Below, one piece after another: positions 34,740 through 43,722 of a stretch of 50,640 nucleotides of DNA. Both the position numbers and the translations under genes were made by a program. The DNA is from a bacterium. GTDB taxonomy: Bacteria > Verrucomicrobiota > Kiritimatiellia > CAIKKV01 > CAIYGI01. The notes under the pieces were generated by a model that saw only the letters and a program-made list of their open reading frames with translations, was not told the DNA's origin and made no database searches. The stretch spans positions 1 to 50,640 of the forward strand of contig JANYBP010000089.1 of NCBI GenBank assembly GCA_025360745.1, in the 5' to 3' direction. Positions within the stretch are counted from its first letter, which is position 1. Each line of letters starts with the position of its first letter.

Positions 34740-36062
34740 ATGACGGAAATCGCCGCCAAATTTTCCAGCGGGTGTGGCGCGCCCTCCGGCCGGCCGGGCG
34801 CCTCCCGGTATTGGCGGCTGTGGCTGCCGGACCTGCTGGTGCTCGCGGCGTTGATGGCGGCGACGCAGTGGTTTTTCAGTGACGGCGCGCGCGACATCGT
34901 CTGGATGCGTCCGCTGTTCACGCCGGGTGTGGAGGAGGGCTGGACGCAGCATCAGACGCTTTTCTGGGCCTGGCTCAAGGACGTGCTGGCGCCCGTGCCG
35001 GCGCTGGCGGTGGTGGCGGCATCCGTCTGGGTGCTGTGGCGGGGATGGAAGCATCCCCGCTGGACGCGCTGGCGGGCGCATGCGCTGTTCGTGCTCTTTG
35101 CGCTCAGTCTGGGCCCGGGCCTGGTGGTCAACGGTGTGCTTAAACAGGCGTGGGGGCGCCCGCGTCCGCGGCAGGTGGAAGCCTTTGGCGGGGCTTTGCA
35201 GCATCGCGGGCCGTGGGAGCGCGGACAGGCGGGACAAGGCCGGGCCTTTCCCTGCGGACATAGTTCGATCGGCTACTACCTGACGGTTTTCTATTTCTTA
35301 TTCCGCCGCCGCCGCCGCTGGATCGGGGCGCTGGCGCTGGCGGCCGCCATGGCATATGGCACCCTGGTCGGTTATGGGCGAATGCTGGCGGGAGCGCATT
35401 TCCCGTCGGATGTGCTTTGGTCGGCATGGCTGGTGCTGCTGGTCAATTGGGCGCTGTATTATTTCGTCTTCAATCTTCCGGGCCGCGAGGACGCCCTGGC
35501 AAGCGGCGCGGCGCCGCCGGCCGGCCGAACGGCGTCATGGCGGGTTTGGCTGGGCGTTCTGCTGGGCGTGGGGGCGCTGGGCGGAGTGATGCTCGGAATG
35601 CCGGTTTATGACGAGCTTTCCTACCGCTGGCCGCCCGCGGGAGAACTGGCGATCGCTTTCGAAAACGCCGATCTGACCGTGCATCTCGACGAAGGCGACA
35701 ATCAAGTGCGTCTGGTGGGAACCGGGCGCGGCTTCGGCGTGCCGGGCAGCGGTGTGCGTTGTCTTGTCGCGCGCACCCCGGATGCAACCGGCAAAGGCGA
35801 AAAGTTGGCGCTACGTTTCAAACGAGTTGGATTGGTCACCGATCTCGATGTCGGAGCAAGTGTCTGGATTCCCGTGGACGGATTGCGGAAACTGACGATC
35901 CTCGGACGGCAGGGGCAGGTTCGCATCGTCGCCAGGCATCGTCCAAGCGAGGGACTGCGGATCGAATTGGCCTCGGGACAGGTGGTCTTGCCGCCCGAGT
36001 GGGGCGCCGATCGAACAGGCGTCGAGGTCGTGGCGCCGCCGAAAAATGTCTCACCTCCTTGA
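34740..36062 (+). CDS. PAP2-family membrane phosphatase with C-terminal beta-rich domain
   Basis: A 440-residue protein. About six membrane segments occur in residues 20-240. The PAP2/lipid-phosphatase motifs are KQAWGRPRPRQ (usual KxxxxxxRP), FPCGHSSIGYY (usual PSGH, here PCGH) and GRMLAGAHFPSDVLWSAW (usual SRxxxxxHxxxD, here Gly replaces Ser). After a seventh hydrophobic segment, the last ~150 residues are a predicted beta-rich exported domain resembling DUF4097-type repeats (VHLDEGDNQVRLVGTGRGFG, GLRKLTILGRQGQVRIV). Substrates could be lipid A or undecaprenyl-type phosphates. It begins 8 bp after hisI and overlaps the convergent histidine kinase gene by 12 bp. Confidence 0.82.
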   Translation: MTEIAAKFSSGCGAPSGRPGASRYWRLWLPDLLVLAALMAATQWFFSDGARDIVWMRPLFTPGVEEGWTQHQTLFWAWLKDVLAPVPALAVVAASVWVLWRGWKHPRWTRWRAHALFVLFALSLGPGLVVNGVLKQAWGRPRPRQVEAFGGALQHRGPWERGQAGQGRAFPCGHSSIGYYLTVFYFLFRRRRRWIGALALAAAMAYGTLVGYGRMLAGAHFPSDVLWSAWLVLLVNWALYYFVFNLPGREDALASGAAPPAGRTASWRVWLGVLLGVGALGGVMLGMPVYDELSYRWPPAGELAIAFENADLTVHLDEGDNQVRLVGTGRGFGVPGSGVRCLVARTPDATGKGEKLALRFKRVGLVTDLDVGASVWIPVDGLRKLTILGRQGQVRIVARHRPSEGLRIELASGQVVLPPEWGADRTGVEVVAPPKNVSPP

Positions 36063-37676
36063 AAGTTCCACGATAAACACGGCTCCTCCGCCTTCGCGCG
36101 GCTCGAAGCGCACCTCCCCGCCCAGTTCGCGGAGCATACGGCGGGCCAGGCTCAGTCCGAGCCCCGTGCCGGACTGACTGGAGGTAAGCGTGTCATCCAC
36201 GCGATAAAAGGTTTCGAAAAGACGCGCGCGATGCTCCGGCGGAATTCCGGGCCCGCGGTCGAGCAGCCTGATCGCCGCGCCGCCGTCGGGGCGGGGGACA
36301 AGTTCAACGCGCAACTTACCGCCCGCGGCGGCATACTTGGCGGCGTTATCGAGCAGGTTGAGCATGGCCTGTTCCAGGGCGTCGCGATCGATGGCGACCG
36401 TGATGGGAACATCTGGCAGGGCGGCCTCCAGTTGCAGCCCGGCTTCCTCGATGCGCCGCCGCTGATCCTGCAGCATGTCGCTTAAAAACCTGCGCAGTTC
36501 CAACGGCTCCACGCGGTAATGTTTGCGATGCTGATCCAATCGGCTGAAATCGAGGACGTTGTTGACCAACCGTGTCAGCCGCTGACTCTCTTCCACGATA
36601 ACCCGTAGATAATGCCGGCGTTTGGCTTCGTCCGGCACGCGGTCGGCGGCGAGCAGTTCGGCGTAAAGCCGGACTGTGGTGAGCGGGGTTTTCAACTCGT
36701 GCGAGACGTTCGAGACGAAGGAACTTTTGCGCTGGGCGTCGCGCATGTGGCGGCGCGCCTGACCGAGCAGAAGCGTGGCGCCGGCGACGATGGCGGCGAT
36801 AAAGAGCGCGGCCAGCGTACCCGACAGCAGCGCCATTCCCCGGCTGGCGTCAGCCGTGGCGCCTGTGCCATAGAGCGCGACCTCCCAGTGCGGCAGGTTG
36901 GGCGCGAGGCTGATGGTTGTCAATTTGCGGGTGCTGGCGACGATCTCCTCCGCCCCGCGCTGGTGAACCACCTTGTCGGCGTCATCCATCAGCGCATAGG
37001 CGTAGCCAGGCGCGGCGTGCGGCGGCAAAGCGCCCACCAGGCGCGCCAGCAGTGCGGCCATTTCGATCTCGACCCCGTAGGCTGTGTAGCCGTCCGCGGC
37101 CTGCGCCGGCCGCACCCAGGCTAGCAGATGCAAACGGTTATCGCTTACCCACGGCAGCCACCCGGCGCCGGGAGTCTTTAATTTCTGAACGCGGGTGGTT
37201 TGCGCGAGCGAGCGGCGCACCTCCTGCCGCGGGGAAGGGACAGGCGCGGGCTCGCCGAGATCGCCGCGCGGTGGATCCCATGCGGACTCCGACTGAAAGA
37301 AGGCGGCGTAGCGGCGCAGGAAGGCGCGCTCCTCGTCGGTCAACGACTGGCCCGGTTCTGGCAACAGCGGATTGCCGTCCGGCCCGAGTATGAACACATT
37401 GCGCACCAGCGGATTGTCGTGTTCCCACGCCTCCAGCGTGGAGCGTAGCCGGTCGCGCGGAATGGCCTGGAGTTGCGCGAGCAGCCCGTTCTCCAAATCC
37501 TGAACGGCGGCGGAGACCTGGTCGGCGATCAGGCGCGCCTGCGACTCGGCCGCCGTCTGGGCGGTGCGGGTCAGCCGTTCCTGCTCGTGCCGCAACAGAC
37601 GGGCCAGCAGCGCGCCGGTGATGACCGTCGGCACGAAGATCAGAAGCCAGTAAAGGAATACCGCACGCGAACGCAT
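36051..37676 (-). CDS. Membrane sensor histidine kinase, no adjacent response regulator
   Basis: A 541-residue kinase. TM1 spans residues about 7-28, a large extracytoplasmic sensor about 30-280, and TM2 about 281-305. The HisKA helix has the phospho-acceptor His326 in SNVSHELKTPLTTVRLYAELL. The HATPase_c domain shows the N box NLLDNAAKYA, G1 LLDRGPGIP, F box LFETFYRVDD and G2 SGTGLGLSLA. No response regulator gene is adjacent. It is the last gene of the leftward cluster that begins with exported VWA proteins, so it could sense envelope state (inference). Confidence 0.93.
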   Translation of the reverse strand: MRSRAVFLYWLLIFVPTVITGALLARLLRHEQERLTRTAQTAAESQARLIADQVSAAVQDLENGLLAQLQAIPRDRLRSTLEAWEHDNPLVRNVFILGPDGNPLLPEPGQSLTDEERAFLRRYAAFFQSESAWDPPRGDLGEPAPVPSPRQEVRRSLAQTTRVQKLKTPGAGWLPWVSDNRLHLLAWVRPAQAADGYTAYGVEIEMAALLARLVGALPPHAAPGYAYALMDDADKVVHQRGAEEIVASTRKLTTISLAPNLPHWEVALYGTGATADASRGMALLSGTLAALFIAAIVAGATLLLGQARRHMRDAQRKSSFVSNVSHELKTPLTTVRLYAELLAADRVPDEAKRRHYLRVIVEESQRLTRLVNNVLDFSRLDQHRKHYRVEPLELRRFLSDMLQDQRRRIEEAGLQLEAALPDVPITVAIDRDALEQAMLNLLDNAAKYAAAGGKLRVELVPRPDGGAAIRLLDRGPGIPPEHRARLFETFYRVDDTLTSSQSGTGLGLSLARRMLRELGGEVRFEPREGGGAVFIVELSRR

Positions 37677-37695
37677 TGTTAGTCTTTTTCGGGCG

Positions 37696-37794
37696 CTACT
37701 CGTCAGTCCGGTCGCTGAAATTCATCTTGGCGTAATTCCGGATCTTGAGGTTGTCGAACACGACACCGCCGGATGAAAGCCCCTGGCGCTCCAG
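37696..37794 (-). pseudogene. Remnant of a LamG-like gene 3' end
   Basis: In the gap between the kinase and the LamG gene, one minus-strand frame encodes 32 residues including LSSGGVVFDNLKIRNYAKMN, ending in TAG. GGVVFDNLKIRNY is a typical closing strand of concanavalin/LamG-fold domains. It has no start codon or ribosome-binding site, and a TAA lies in frame just upstream. It differs from the end of the neighbouring intact LamG protein, so it is probably the tail of a lost second gene. Confidence 0.55.
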
Positions 37795-37803
37795 TTACGC
37801 CCA

Positions 37804-38826
37804 TCACTTCTGGGACTCGTAAAGGTTTTTCACCTCCTCATTCGACAATGCCCGGTCGAAGATCATGGTTTCGTCGATCAGCCCCTCCACATATAGCCCC
37901 TCGGCTTGACCGATGGTAAGTGGCGCCTCGGCCGTGGGGACGGGCGCGCGATTACTGTCCGTTGCAACACAAAACCCGTCAACGTAAGTGTTATAGCCGT
38001 TTTCACTGCGGGTAACGGCTAAGTGGTACCACTTGCCAACCTGCGGCGTCCATGGATAGGCCGCAATTCTATAGCTCGCGCTGTTGGGATTATTGATATG
38101 GAAGTACAAGTCGCCGTTGGAAAATCCGAACACCCACTTGTTCCTTTGCCCTCCGCCTTCGTCGTGTCCGATCAACATCTGCTCGCCGGAGGGAAGCGCA
38201 TCCAGTTTGAGCCATAGACAGATCGAAAATGGCTTGCTGCCGAATGACCAGGCTGCCTGGTCCGGCGTCTGGAGGTAGCCCAGCCGTTTTCCGACCTTAT
38301 ATGCACCACCAACCCGTCCATTAGGATTCCATAGCGCGCCATTGACGGTTCCGTGGTTGCCCTTGCCGCTCCCGTCCAACACCTTGCCGTTCTCGTCACG
38401 GTCGAAGGCATAATACAACACCAGCCCCTCTTTTAGCCCGTCCGCCATCTTCCCGCCGGTCAACACAACGCGAAGCCCCTTAAGGTGTTCAGTGCCAATC
38501 GTCACTTTGCCGAAGAGCGTTTCAAGCTTGATCGTTTCAAGATTGATGACACCCTTCAGTTTGTCGCCGTTCCGTAAGTCTACAGATGCCGTTTCATGAT
38601 CTTCGCCGATCTTGATGGCGAGGATTTGTTTTAGTTGGAGATCAATTTTGGCGTAGGAGGTCTGCACCGGGACCGATTCGAAGCGTGGGACCCCTATGAC
38701 TCGCGAACCGTCGCTCAAGTCGAGTTCGAGGCGAACCTGCGATTCCTTGGTTTCGTTTTCCGCCCAGACCGCGCCGACGAGCGTAACGGTCAAAAGCATC
38801 GTTCTGCAGAGCGCTGTCATATTCAT
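37804..38826 (-). CDS. Secreted LamG-domain protein with N-terminal two-unit beta domain
   Basis: A 340-residue exported protein. The signal peptide is MNMTALCRTMLLTVTLVGAV, with cleavage near residue 22. Residues about 30-122 hold two similar units: LELDLSDGSRVIGVP...AKIDLQL and VDLRNGDKLKGVINL...GKVTIGT. Residues about 135-340 form a LamG/concanavalin-like domain (LVLYYAFDRDENGKVLDGSG, NHGTVNGALW, KWYHLAVTRSENGYNTYVDG, LIDETMIFDRALSNEEV). The same N-terminal domain occurs in the protein encoded at 42488-43375. Start 38826 has GGAGGATGAC upstream. Likely sugar or protein binding at the cell surface. Confidence 0.85.
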   Translation of the reverse strand: MNMTALCRTMLLTVTLVGAVWAENETKESQVRLELDLSDGSRVIGVPRFESVPVQTSYAKIDLQLKQILAIKIGEDHETASVDLRNGDKLKGVINLETIKLETLFGKVTIGTEHLKGLRVVLTGGKMADGLKEGLVLYYAFDRDENGKVLDGSGKGNHGTVNGALWNPNGRVGGAYKVGKRLGYLQTPDQAAWSFGSKPFSICLWLKLDALPSGEQMLIGHDEGGGQRNKWVFGFSNGDLYFHINNPNSASYRIAAYPWTPQVGKWYHLAVTRSENGYNTYVDGFCVATDSNRAPVPTAEAPLTIGQAEGLYVEGLIDETMIFDRALSNEEVKNLYESQK

Positions 38827-38875
38827 GTCATCCTCCTCATTCCATGGCTTGTTTCGGCTTTTTTGAAACCAGATA

Positions 38876-41233
38876 CTATTCCACCACCAGCGCGGTGCCG
38901 TCATCGAGCACGACGGTGACCTTGGCGCCGAGGGCCAGGTAATCCTTAAGTTCCGGCTTGTCCTTGAGCAGCTTGAAGTATTCGTCGCTGCCGAACCGCA
39001 CGCGGATGGTTTTCATCTCCTTCTTGAAGGCGTTGTCTATCCATCGGCCGTCAATCAGCGTAAAGACCTTTTTGCCGGCATGTTTGACGGTGGCGATCTC
39101 GTTGGCGATGTTGTCCCGGCCCTTGTAGTCCTGAATTGCCTGGCTCATTGCGATCGCATTGGCGCCGGAATTCTCGCGCATGGCGGACGACTCGCCTGCA
39201 CCACGGCGGGCATAGAGTCCACCCAGAGCGCGCGTAGGCCTGTCTGATATCCCTGCCCCGGAAGCTGCGGAGGAAACGGAGTCGAGAGGCGCCCCCGCCG
39301 CCGCCGCGATGTCGCCGCTGCCCATTTCGAATACCGGCGCCAGCTGCGGTGCAGTGGGTTGTTCCGCGTATGCTTTGGACCCGGCGGCGACGGGCGAACT
39401 TCTTTGTGACGCCGACCTGGAGGTCTTTTGGACATACAGGAATCCATCGCTGTCTTTCGCCGCGGATGAAGGACGGCCGTTAAGATCGCGTTCGATACCG
39501 TGTTGGGCGTAAGCCTTGTCATCCTCGAGCACCAGGTACGAGGTATAAGGAGTCATGATGCCATATTCGCGGCTGAGGCGGACAACCTCGCCCTTGAGCT
39601 CGGCGTTTTCGCCGCGCAGGCGGATCTCGTCCAGCAGGAAGCCGACGCGACGGGTGGCCCACAAACGCGGAATGAAGTTATTCTCGGATTGCGCCGCGGG
39701 GAAGGCGCCCTCGTAAACGAATTCGCGCTTTTCTCCGTTCACTTCTCCCTGGAGGCGTATGACGGAATCGCCGCTGCCCTGATAACGTCCGAAGACGGTG
39801 ATCTGGTCGCCGCTGAACAGGTCCGGCAGCACCCCTGGGTGCATCATGGAGGTTTTAATCTTATCCACCTCGACGCGGACCTTGTTCAGCACGGGATTGC
39901 TCATTTTGTCGGCCAGACTGGAGACCTTCACCTCGATGTCTTCGTCGGGCGCAACATATTGCGGCAGGCCGCCATGCTGGCCGGCGAGCTTGTCGAGCAG
40001 GTGGGCATTGACATCTACGCCGACCCCGAACACGAAGACTCGGACCCCGGCCTTGTTGCCCTTGCTGACGTTGCCAAGAATGGTGTCGGGATCGGTTTCG
40101 CCGATCGTGGGCCGGCCGTCGGTGAGAAACAGGATTATGGCCGGTCGCTTGCGCTCGTAGTTCATCGCCAGGGCGGCGGTCAGCGCGTCGTTCATGGCCG
40201 TGCCGCCCCGCGCCTCGACCTTTCGGATGAAGGCCAGCGCCTCCTCGCGGCTACGGGTGTTGACCTCCACCAGCGACTCCTTGAAGGGCGCGACGTCGGT
40301 GCTGAAACCGATGATGTTGAAGCGGTCGCCGTCGTGCAGCTTCTTCACGCAATACTCCAGCGCTTTGCGCGTCTGCTCGATCTTGCTGCCGGCCATACTG
40401 CCGGAGGTGTCGAACACGAAGGTCAGATCCTTCGGCATGACCGTTTCCGGGCCGGCTACGGACGGCGTGAGCATCATCATGAAAAATCCCTTGTCGTCCC
40501 CGGCCGCGTGGGTCAGCAGGTTCAAGCCGAATTCTTTTTGCGAGACGGTGTAGTACAGGACGAAATCGCGATCCAGCAGGGCCGCATCCTCCTCAAAACC
40601 GATCACCGCTGCCTTGTCGCCTTTGCGCGAAATGCCGACCTTGTGAGACGGGGAGTAGACGCTTTTGATGGGCAGCTTGGAATTCAGGCGCACGGCGACG
40701 GTGAAATCCGCCAGTGTGCGGGAGGCCTTTTCGCCGGTCTTAAGCGGATAGATGTACTTGTAGATTCCGCCGTCGAACGCCAGTGTCTGCGAATACTCGA
40801 GTTCGATTTTCTGCAGGCCGTTGGCGGGCACGGGAAAGACGCTGACGCGGAAGAGGTTGCCGCCGATGTATTCCAGCAGCCCGGGGTCTTTCAAGCGGCG
40901 CACGATATCCTCGTAGGTGCGCCGGGCTTTGTCCTTTTCCACGAGTTCGCCGCTGGCGCGTTTGCCGTTGATATACATGGCGAAGTCGGAAACGCTGGCG
41001 TTTTCCGGCAGGGGAAATACGTAAACCGCCTCCAGGTCGCGATTGACGCTGTTTTTGAAGACCTGCTCGATCCGGGCCGTGGCGACGCCATCCTTGATCT
41101 GAATATCCACCCGCTGGCTTTCGATGGCCAGCGCCGGGATGGAGTCATCCTTGGGAATCAACATGCCGGATGCAAAAACAGGCGCCGAACTTGTAATCAG
41201 GATGCAGGCCAGCGCGAACAAGTAACGATTCAT
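38876..41233 (-). CDS. Exported VIT and VWA domain protein
   Basis: A 785-residue protein with signal peptide MNRYLFALACILITSSAPVFA. A VIT domain follows at about 28-150 (VATARIEQVFKNSVNRDLEAVYVFPLPENASV). A VWA domain starts near 280 with intact MIDAS DTSGS (LTFVFDTSGSMAGSKIEQT) and FLTDGRPTIGE. A low-complexity Gly/Ala/Ser region about 600-700 leads to a conserved tail (GKKVFTLIDGRWIDNAFK, then a closing DDGTALVVE). VIT-VWA proteins resemble inter-alpha-trypsin inhibitor heavy chains and probably bind ligands metal-dependently on the surface. GGAGGAACCGCC precedes the ATG. The LamG gene follows after 49 bp. Confidence 0.92.
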   Translation of the reverse strand: MNRYLFALACILITSSAPVFASGMLIPKDDSIPALAIESQRVDIQIKDGVATARIEQVFKNSVNRDLEAVYVFPLPENASVSDFAMYINGKRASGELVEKDKARRTYEDIVRRLKDPGLLEYIGGNLFRVSVFPVPANGLQKIELEYSQTLAFDGGIYKYIYPLKTGEKASRTLADFTVAVRLNSKLPIKSVYSPSHKVGISRKGDKAAVIGFEEDAALLDRDFVLYYTVSQKEFGLNLLTHAAGDDKGFFMMMLTPSVAGPETVMPKDLTFVFDTSGSMAGSKIEQTRKALEYCVKKLHDGDRFNIIGFSTDVAPFKESLVEVNTRSREEALAFIRKVEARGGTAMNDALTAALAMNYERKRPAIILFLTDGRPTIGETDPDTILGNVSKGNKAGVRVFVFGVGVDVNAHLLDKLAGQHGGLPQYVAPDEDIEVKVSSLADKMSNPVLNKVRVEVDKIKTSMMHPGVLPDLFSGDQITVFGRYQGSGDSVIRLQGEVNGEKREFVYEGAFPAAQSENNFIPRLWATRRVGFLLDEIRLRGENAELKGEVVRLSREYGIMTPYTSYLVLEDDKAYAQHGIERDLNGRPSSAAKDSDGFLYVQKTSRSASQRSSPVAAGSKAYAEQPTAPQLAPVFEMGSGDIAAAAGAPLDSVSSAASGAGISDRPTRALGGLYARRGAGESSAMRENSGANAIAMSQAIQDYKGRDNIANEIATVKHAGKKVFTLIDGRWIDNAFKKEMKTIRVRFGSDEYFKLLKDKPELKDYLALGAKVTVVLDDGTALVVE

Positions 41234-41311
41234 GGCGGTTCCTCCATTGCTGTTTCCAAGATAAAGACGTCTGTGGCGCGTATATGCTTCAAACAAAATT
41301 CCCCGTCGTCC

Positions 41312-42451
41312 TTACTCGACGACCCCGAGCGGCATGAGTTGCGGACGGACCGGATGAGGCAAGTCTCGGCCCTTGGTGAATACGGCGGCATGCACCACTT
41401 CTCCGGAGAGGATCAGCGCGTTTCCGTTAAGGCCGCCCCGGATGCGATATAGCCGACCGAGACCCGGCGTGTCGCGCAGATCGAGGCTGGCGGTACGGAT
41501 GCGATCGAGCAGGCGCTGCACCTCCTCGCGTCCGATAGCTGGCGATGGCCCGCCGCGCTTGGCCCCGTCGTCCCGCTCGCGGAACAAGGGCTGAATCACG
41601 ATATCGCTGCCGTAGGAACGCACGATCTTGTCCCACAGCCGTGAACACAAGCCCGGATCGGCGAAGATGTCGCCGCCGAGAATGCGATCTCCGCCGACCA
41701 CGATCAGTCCCGCTGTACGGCTGGTCCGGCACGCGCGGAACTGTCGGACGCATTCTTCAAGACGATTCTTGATCTCCTTGTCCTCGAAATAGGCCTGGTA
41801 ACTGCGTGTCTCCGATTTTACCTCTGCCTGCCGGAGTTTGCCGTCGATTTCGCGCCAGATGCTATCCTGGGATGCTGCTACGGCGGCCATTTCGCGAATG
41901 CCGGGAGCGGTCATGGTGTTGCCGCTCTTGAACGTCGTATCGGCGGCCTGCCAACGGTCCTGTTCACCGCAGTACACCGCGACATCGATGAATGCTGAGC
42001 GGGACGGCAAAAGTACATCGTCGCGAACGACGCGGTTCTGGCGGCCGCCGATCAGGATCTCGCCAGCCATGAGCAAAACCGGGCGGCGTCCCTCGTTGCC
42101 AACCTGGACAAACGAGACCTGGCCGACCTCCTTTTCGCGGATGTTGAGATCATGGTGGGCGAGCGCTTCGTCGAGTGTCATGATGTCGGGGCCGGACCCA
42201 TGGGTGCGTAGCACCAGCGGGTACACCGTCAACCCGCGATAGGAATAGGCCTCGCCGATCTCAAGGCGCGTTGCCAGCGCGACGAGCGGATTATCGCGGC
42301 CGGGGAGCGGCGCTGGAAGAATGCGTGGCGCGGGCTCCGGATGCGTCACGGCGTCGCCCGGATTGGATTCCAGATAGGCCGCCTGCGCCGCGATGGCCAT
42401 GGCGAACGTCGTCAAAACCACGCTGCGCGCCAAGACAGTCGGGATGTTCAT
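41312..42451 (-). CDS. ARPP-1-like domain protein with signal peptide
   Basis: A 379-residue protein. The N-terminal 25 residues (MNIPTVLARSVVLTTFAMAI, then AAQA) look like a Sec signal. The body has the ARPP-1 pattern: YRGLTVYPLVLR, ITLDEAL-like MTLDEALAHHDLNIREKEVG, VQVGNEGRRPVLLMAGEILIGGRQNRVVRDDVLL, VYCGEQDRW, GLIVVGGDRILGGDIFADPG. ARPP-1 was named from genomic association with ADP-ribosylglycohydrolase and rhodanese-phosphatase genes; its biochemistry is unknown to me. The ribosome-binding site is weak. It sits between the jelly-roll-like gene (36 bp) and the VIT-VWA gene (78 bp). Confidence 0.75.
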   Translation of the reverse strand: MNIPTVLARSVVLTTFAMAIAAQAAYLESNPGDAVTHPEPAPRILPAPLPGRDNPLVALATRLEIGEAYSYRGLTVYPLVLRTHGSGPDIMTLDEALAHHDLNIREKEVGQVSFVQVGNEGRRPVLLMAGEILIGGRQNRVVRDDVLLPSRSAFIDVAVYCGEQDRWQAADTTFKSGNTMTAPGIREMAAVAASQDSIWREIDGKLRQAEVKSETRSYQAYFEDKEIKNRLEECVRQFRACRTSRTAGLIVVGGDRILGGDIFADPGLCSRLWDKIVRSYGSDIVIQPLFRERDDGAKRGGPSPAIGREEVQRLLDRIRTASLDLRDTPGLGRLYRIRGGLNGNALILSGEVVHAAVFTKGRDLPHPVRPQLMPLGVVE

Positions 42452-42487
42452 ATTAGTTTAACCCGGCAACCGGAATTATGCGGTTGA

Positions 42488-43375
42488 TCATTTCACGGAA
42501 ATATCCGCGTCGAGAGGCGTGTTTCCATTGATATAGCCGTTTATGCCGGCGCCCACATCGAAGTCCACGGTATCGCCTTGCGCGACTTCTATCTCGAGCG
42601 CGAACGGCTCGTCTTTGCGGGTGTCGGCGACACTGAACAGTTCGATCGAATTGTGAAGTATCCTGACGTCCACCGATCCTGAGTCGCCGGCTCCGAATGT
42701 GCCTTTTACAACAACTTTGCAGGATCTCGGCGCCTTCCAGCGTACGACGCAATGACTGCCGTTGGACCCGGCGTGCAAGGACACCTCTCCAGTTTTTGCG
42801 GCATCAATTACGTGGTTACTCCGGTTGATCCAGACGACAGGCGCCTCAGGATCCAAGCGCCAACCTTCACCACCGCGCGATTGACATTTAGACTGGAAGT
42901 TAGTGAATGCCGTTCCGGCATCCGCGGTCCAGCCGTAAGCCCACGGGCCGGTGGGATTATCGGAAGTCGAAAACTCGGCGCGCAAGTTCCAGTTTGTTTC
43001 GTTGCCATGGACGGTCAAGGTTCGCACATGCTGCGAGGCGATTTTGACTTTTCCCCATGAGGCTTTGATGGCCATGGAAGAGAGATCCACGATGCCACTC
43101 AACCGGTCTCCATTATTCAGCGATACCTCGGCTGTTTCCTTGGCGGCGTCGAACACCACTTTTGTCACGTTCATTAACGGCAGCTGTATCTTCCCAAGCG
43201 TGGAGACGAGTTTCAGTTCATTAACGGACGGCGTTCCAACCAGGTGGGAACCATCCGTCAGATCCAGCACAATCGTCAACTCCGCTTCTTTTGCGGTTGT
43301 TTGCTCCGCCGCGCCGGCCGCCAGTCCCGCCAATAAGCCTGCCGTCATGAATGTCGCCAGGTATAGATTTCTCAC
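42488..43375 (-). CDS. Secreted protein: two-unit beta domain plus jelly-roll-like domain
   Basis: A 295-residue exported protein. GTG start at 43375 with AAAGGGGACAGC upstream; the signal peptide runs NLYLATFMTAGLLAGLAAGA. Residues about 33-122 repeat the domain found in the LamG protein: IVLDLTDGSHLVGTP...GKIQLPL and VSLNNGDRLSGIVDL...GKVKIAS. The C-terminal ~165 residues (FSTSDNPTGPWAYGW, CVVRWKAPRSCKVVVKGTFGAG, GDTVDFDVGAGING) look like a carbohydrate-binding jelly-roll domain seen in exported proteins of several phyla. No catalytic residues are evident. Confidence 0.8.
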   Translation of the reverse strand: MRNLYLATFMTAGLLAGLAAGAAEQTTAKEAELTIVLDLTDGSHLVGTPSVNELKLVSTLGKIQLPLMNVTKVVFDAAKETAEVSLNNGDRLSGIVDLSSMAIKASWGKVKIASQHVRTLTVHGNETNWNLRAEFSTSDNPTGPWAYGWTADAGTAFTNFQSKCQSRGGEGWRLDPEAPVVWINRSNHVIDAAKTGEVSLHAGSNGSHCVVRWKAPRSCKVVVKGTFGAGDSGSVDVRILHNSIELFSVADTRKDEPFALEIEVAQGDTVDFDVGAGINGYINGNTPLDADISVK

Positions 43376-43396
43376 GCTGTCCCCTTTCGCTTTTAA

Positions 43397-43420
43397 TTTG
43401 CGAAGCACACTCTTCGTAAA
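43397..43420. repeat. Hairpin TTTGCGAAG-CACACT-CTTCGTAAA upstream of the jelly-roll-like gene
   Basis: A 9-bp stem with one G-T pair and a 6-nt loop, 22 bp upstream of the gene starting at 43375. It is the inner end of the dispersed element described at 43486-43560. The gap 43376-43722 holds this hairpin, the dispersed repeat and a GC-rich palindrome, and no credible gene. Confidence 0.5.
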
Positions 43421-43485
43421 TGTCCACCCGCAAGTCACACTCTACAATGCCCGTAAGTTCGGATTTGCGCAAGGCTGTGATTTAC

Positions 43486-43560
43486 CCAAAACCTCGCCTA
43501 AGGACGTTGCGACCATGTTGCTGCCAAGTTTTTCGCCCTACGCCCACGCGGTGACGGAGG
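43486..43560 (-). repeat. Dispersed intergenic repeat, copy A
   Basis: Its reverse complement aligns over ~75 bp with 50242-50315. The best block (43486-43518 against 50283-50315) matches at 28 of 33 positions, and both copies open with CCTCCGTC. No open frame runs through either copy, so it is a non-coding mobile or regulatory element or a decayed one. Confidence 0.65.
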
Positions 43561-43613
43561 CCCTTCGCCCTCCAAGAAACGTTATCGAGACTTGCTGGAG
43601 GAATCTTCTGGAG

Positions 43614-43633
43614 GGCGGCAGGCCTCTGCCGCC
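43614..43633. repeat. GC-rich perfect palindrome GGCGGCAG-GCCT-CTGCCGCC
   Basis: An 8-bp perfect stem with a 4-nt loop in the gap between the amber-interrupted gene and the jelly-roll-like gene. It could terminate or attenuate transcription from the upstream VWA gene, but no T tract follows. Confidence 0.6.
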
Positions 43634-43722
43634 GCGTGGGCAAAGTGTGAAAAGCAAGTCCACGAATGGGTGCATCCTCCATAGGTTGGGATTTCGGTTT
43701 TACTGCCCTTCCGCAGGTCGCC

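Noticed and set aside
39500-41452. 650-codon plus-strand frame opposite the VIT-VWA gene
   Set aside because: Mirror of a high-GC gene with clear VIT/VWA motifs, signal peptide and ribosome-binding site on the other strand.
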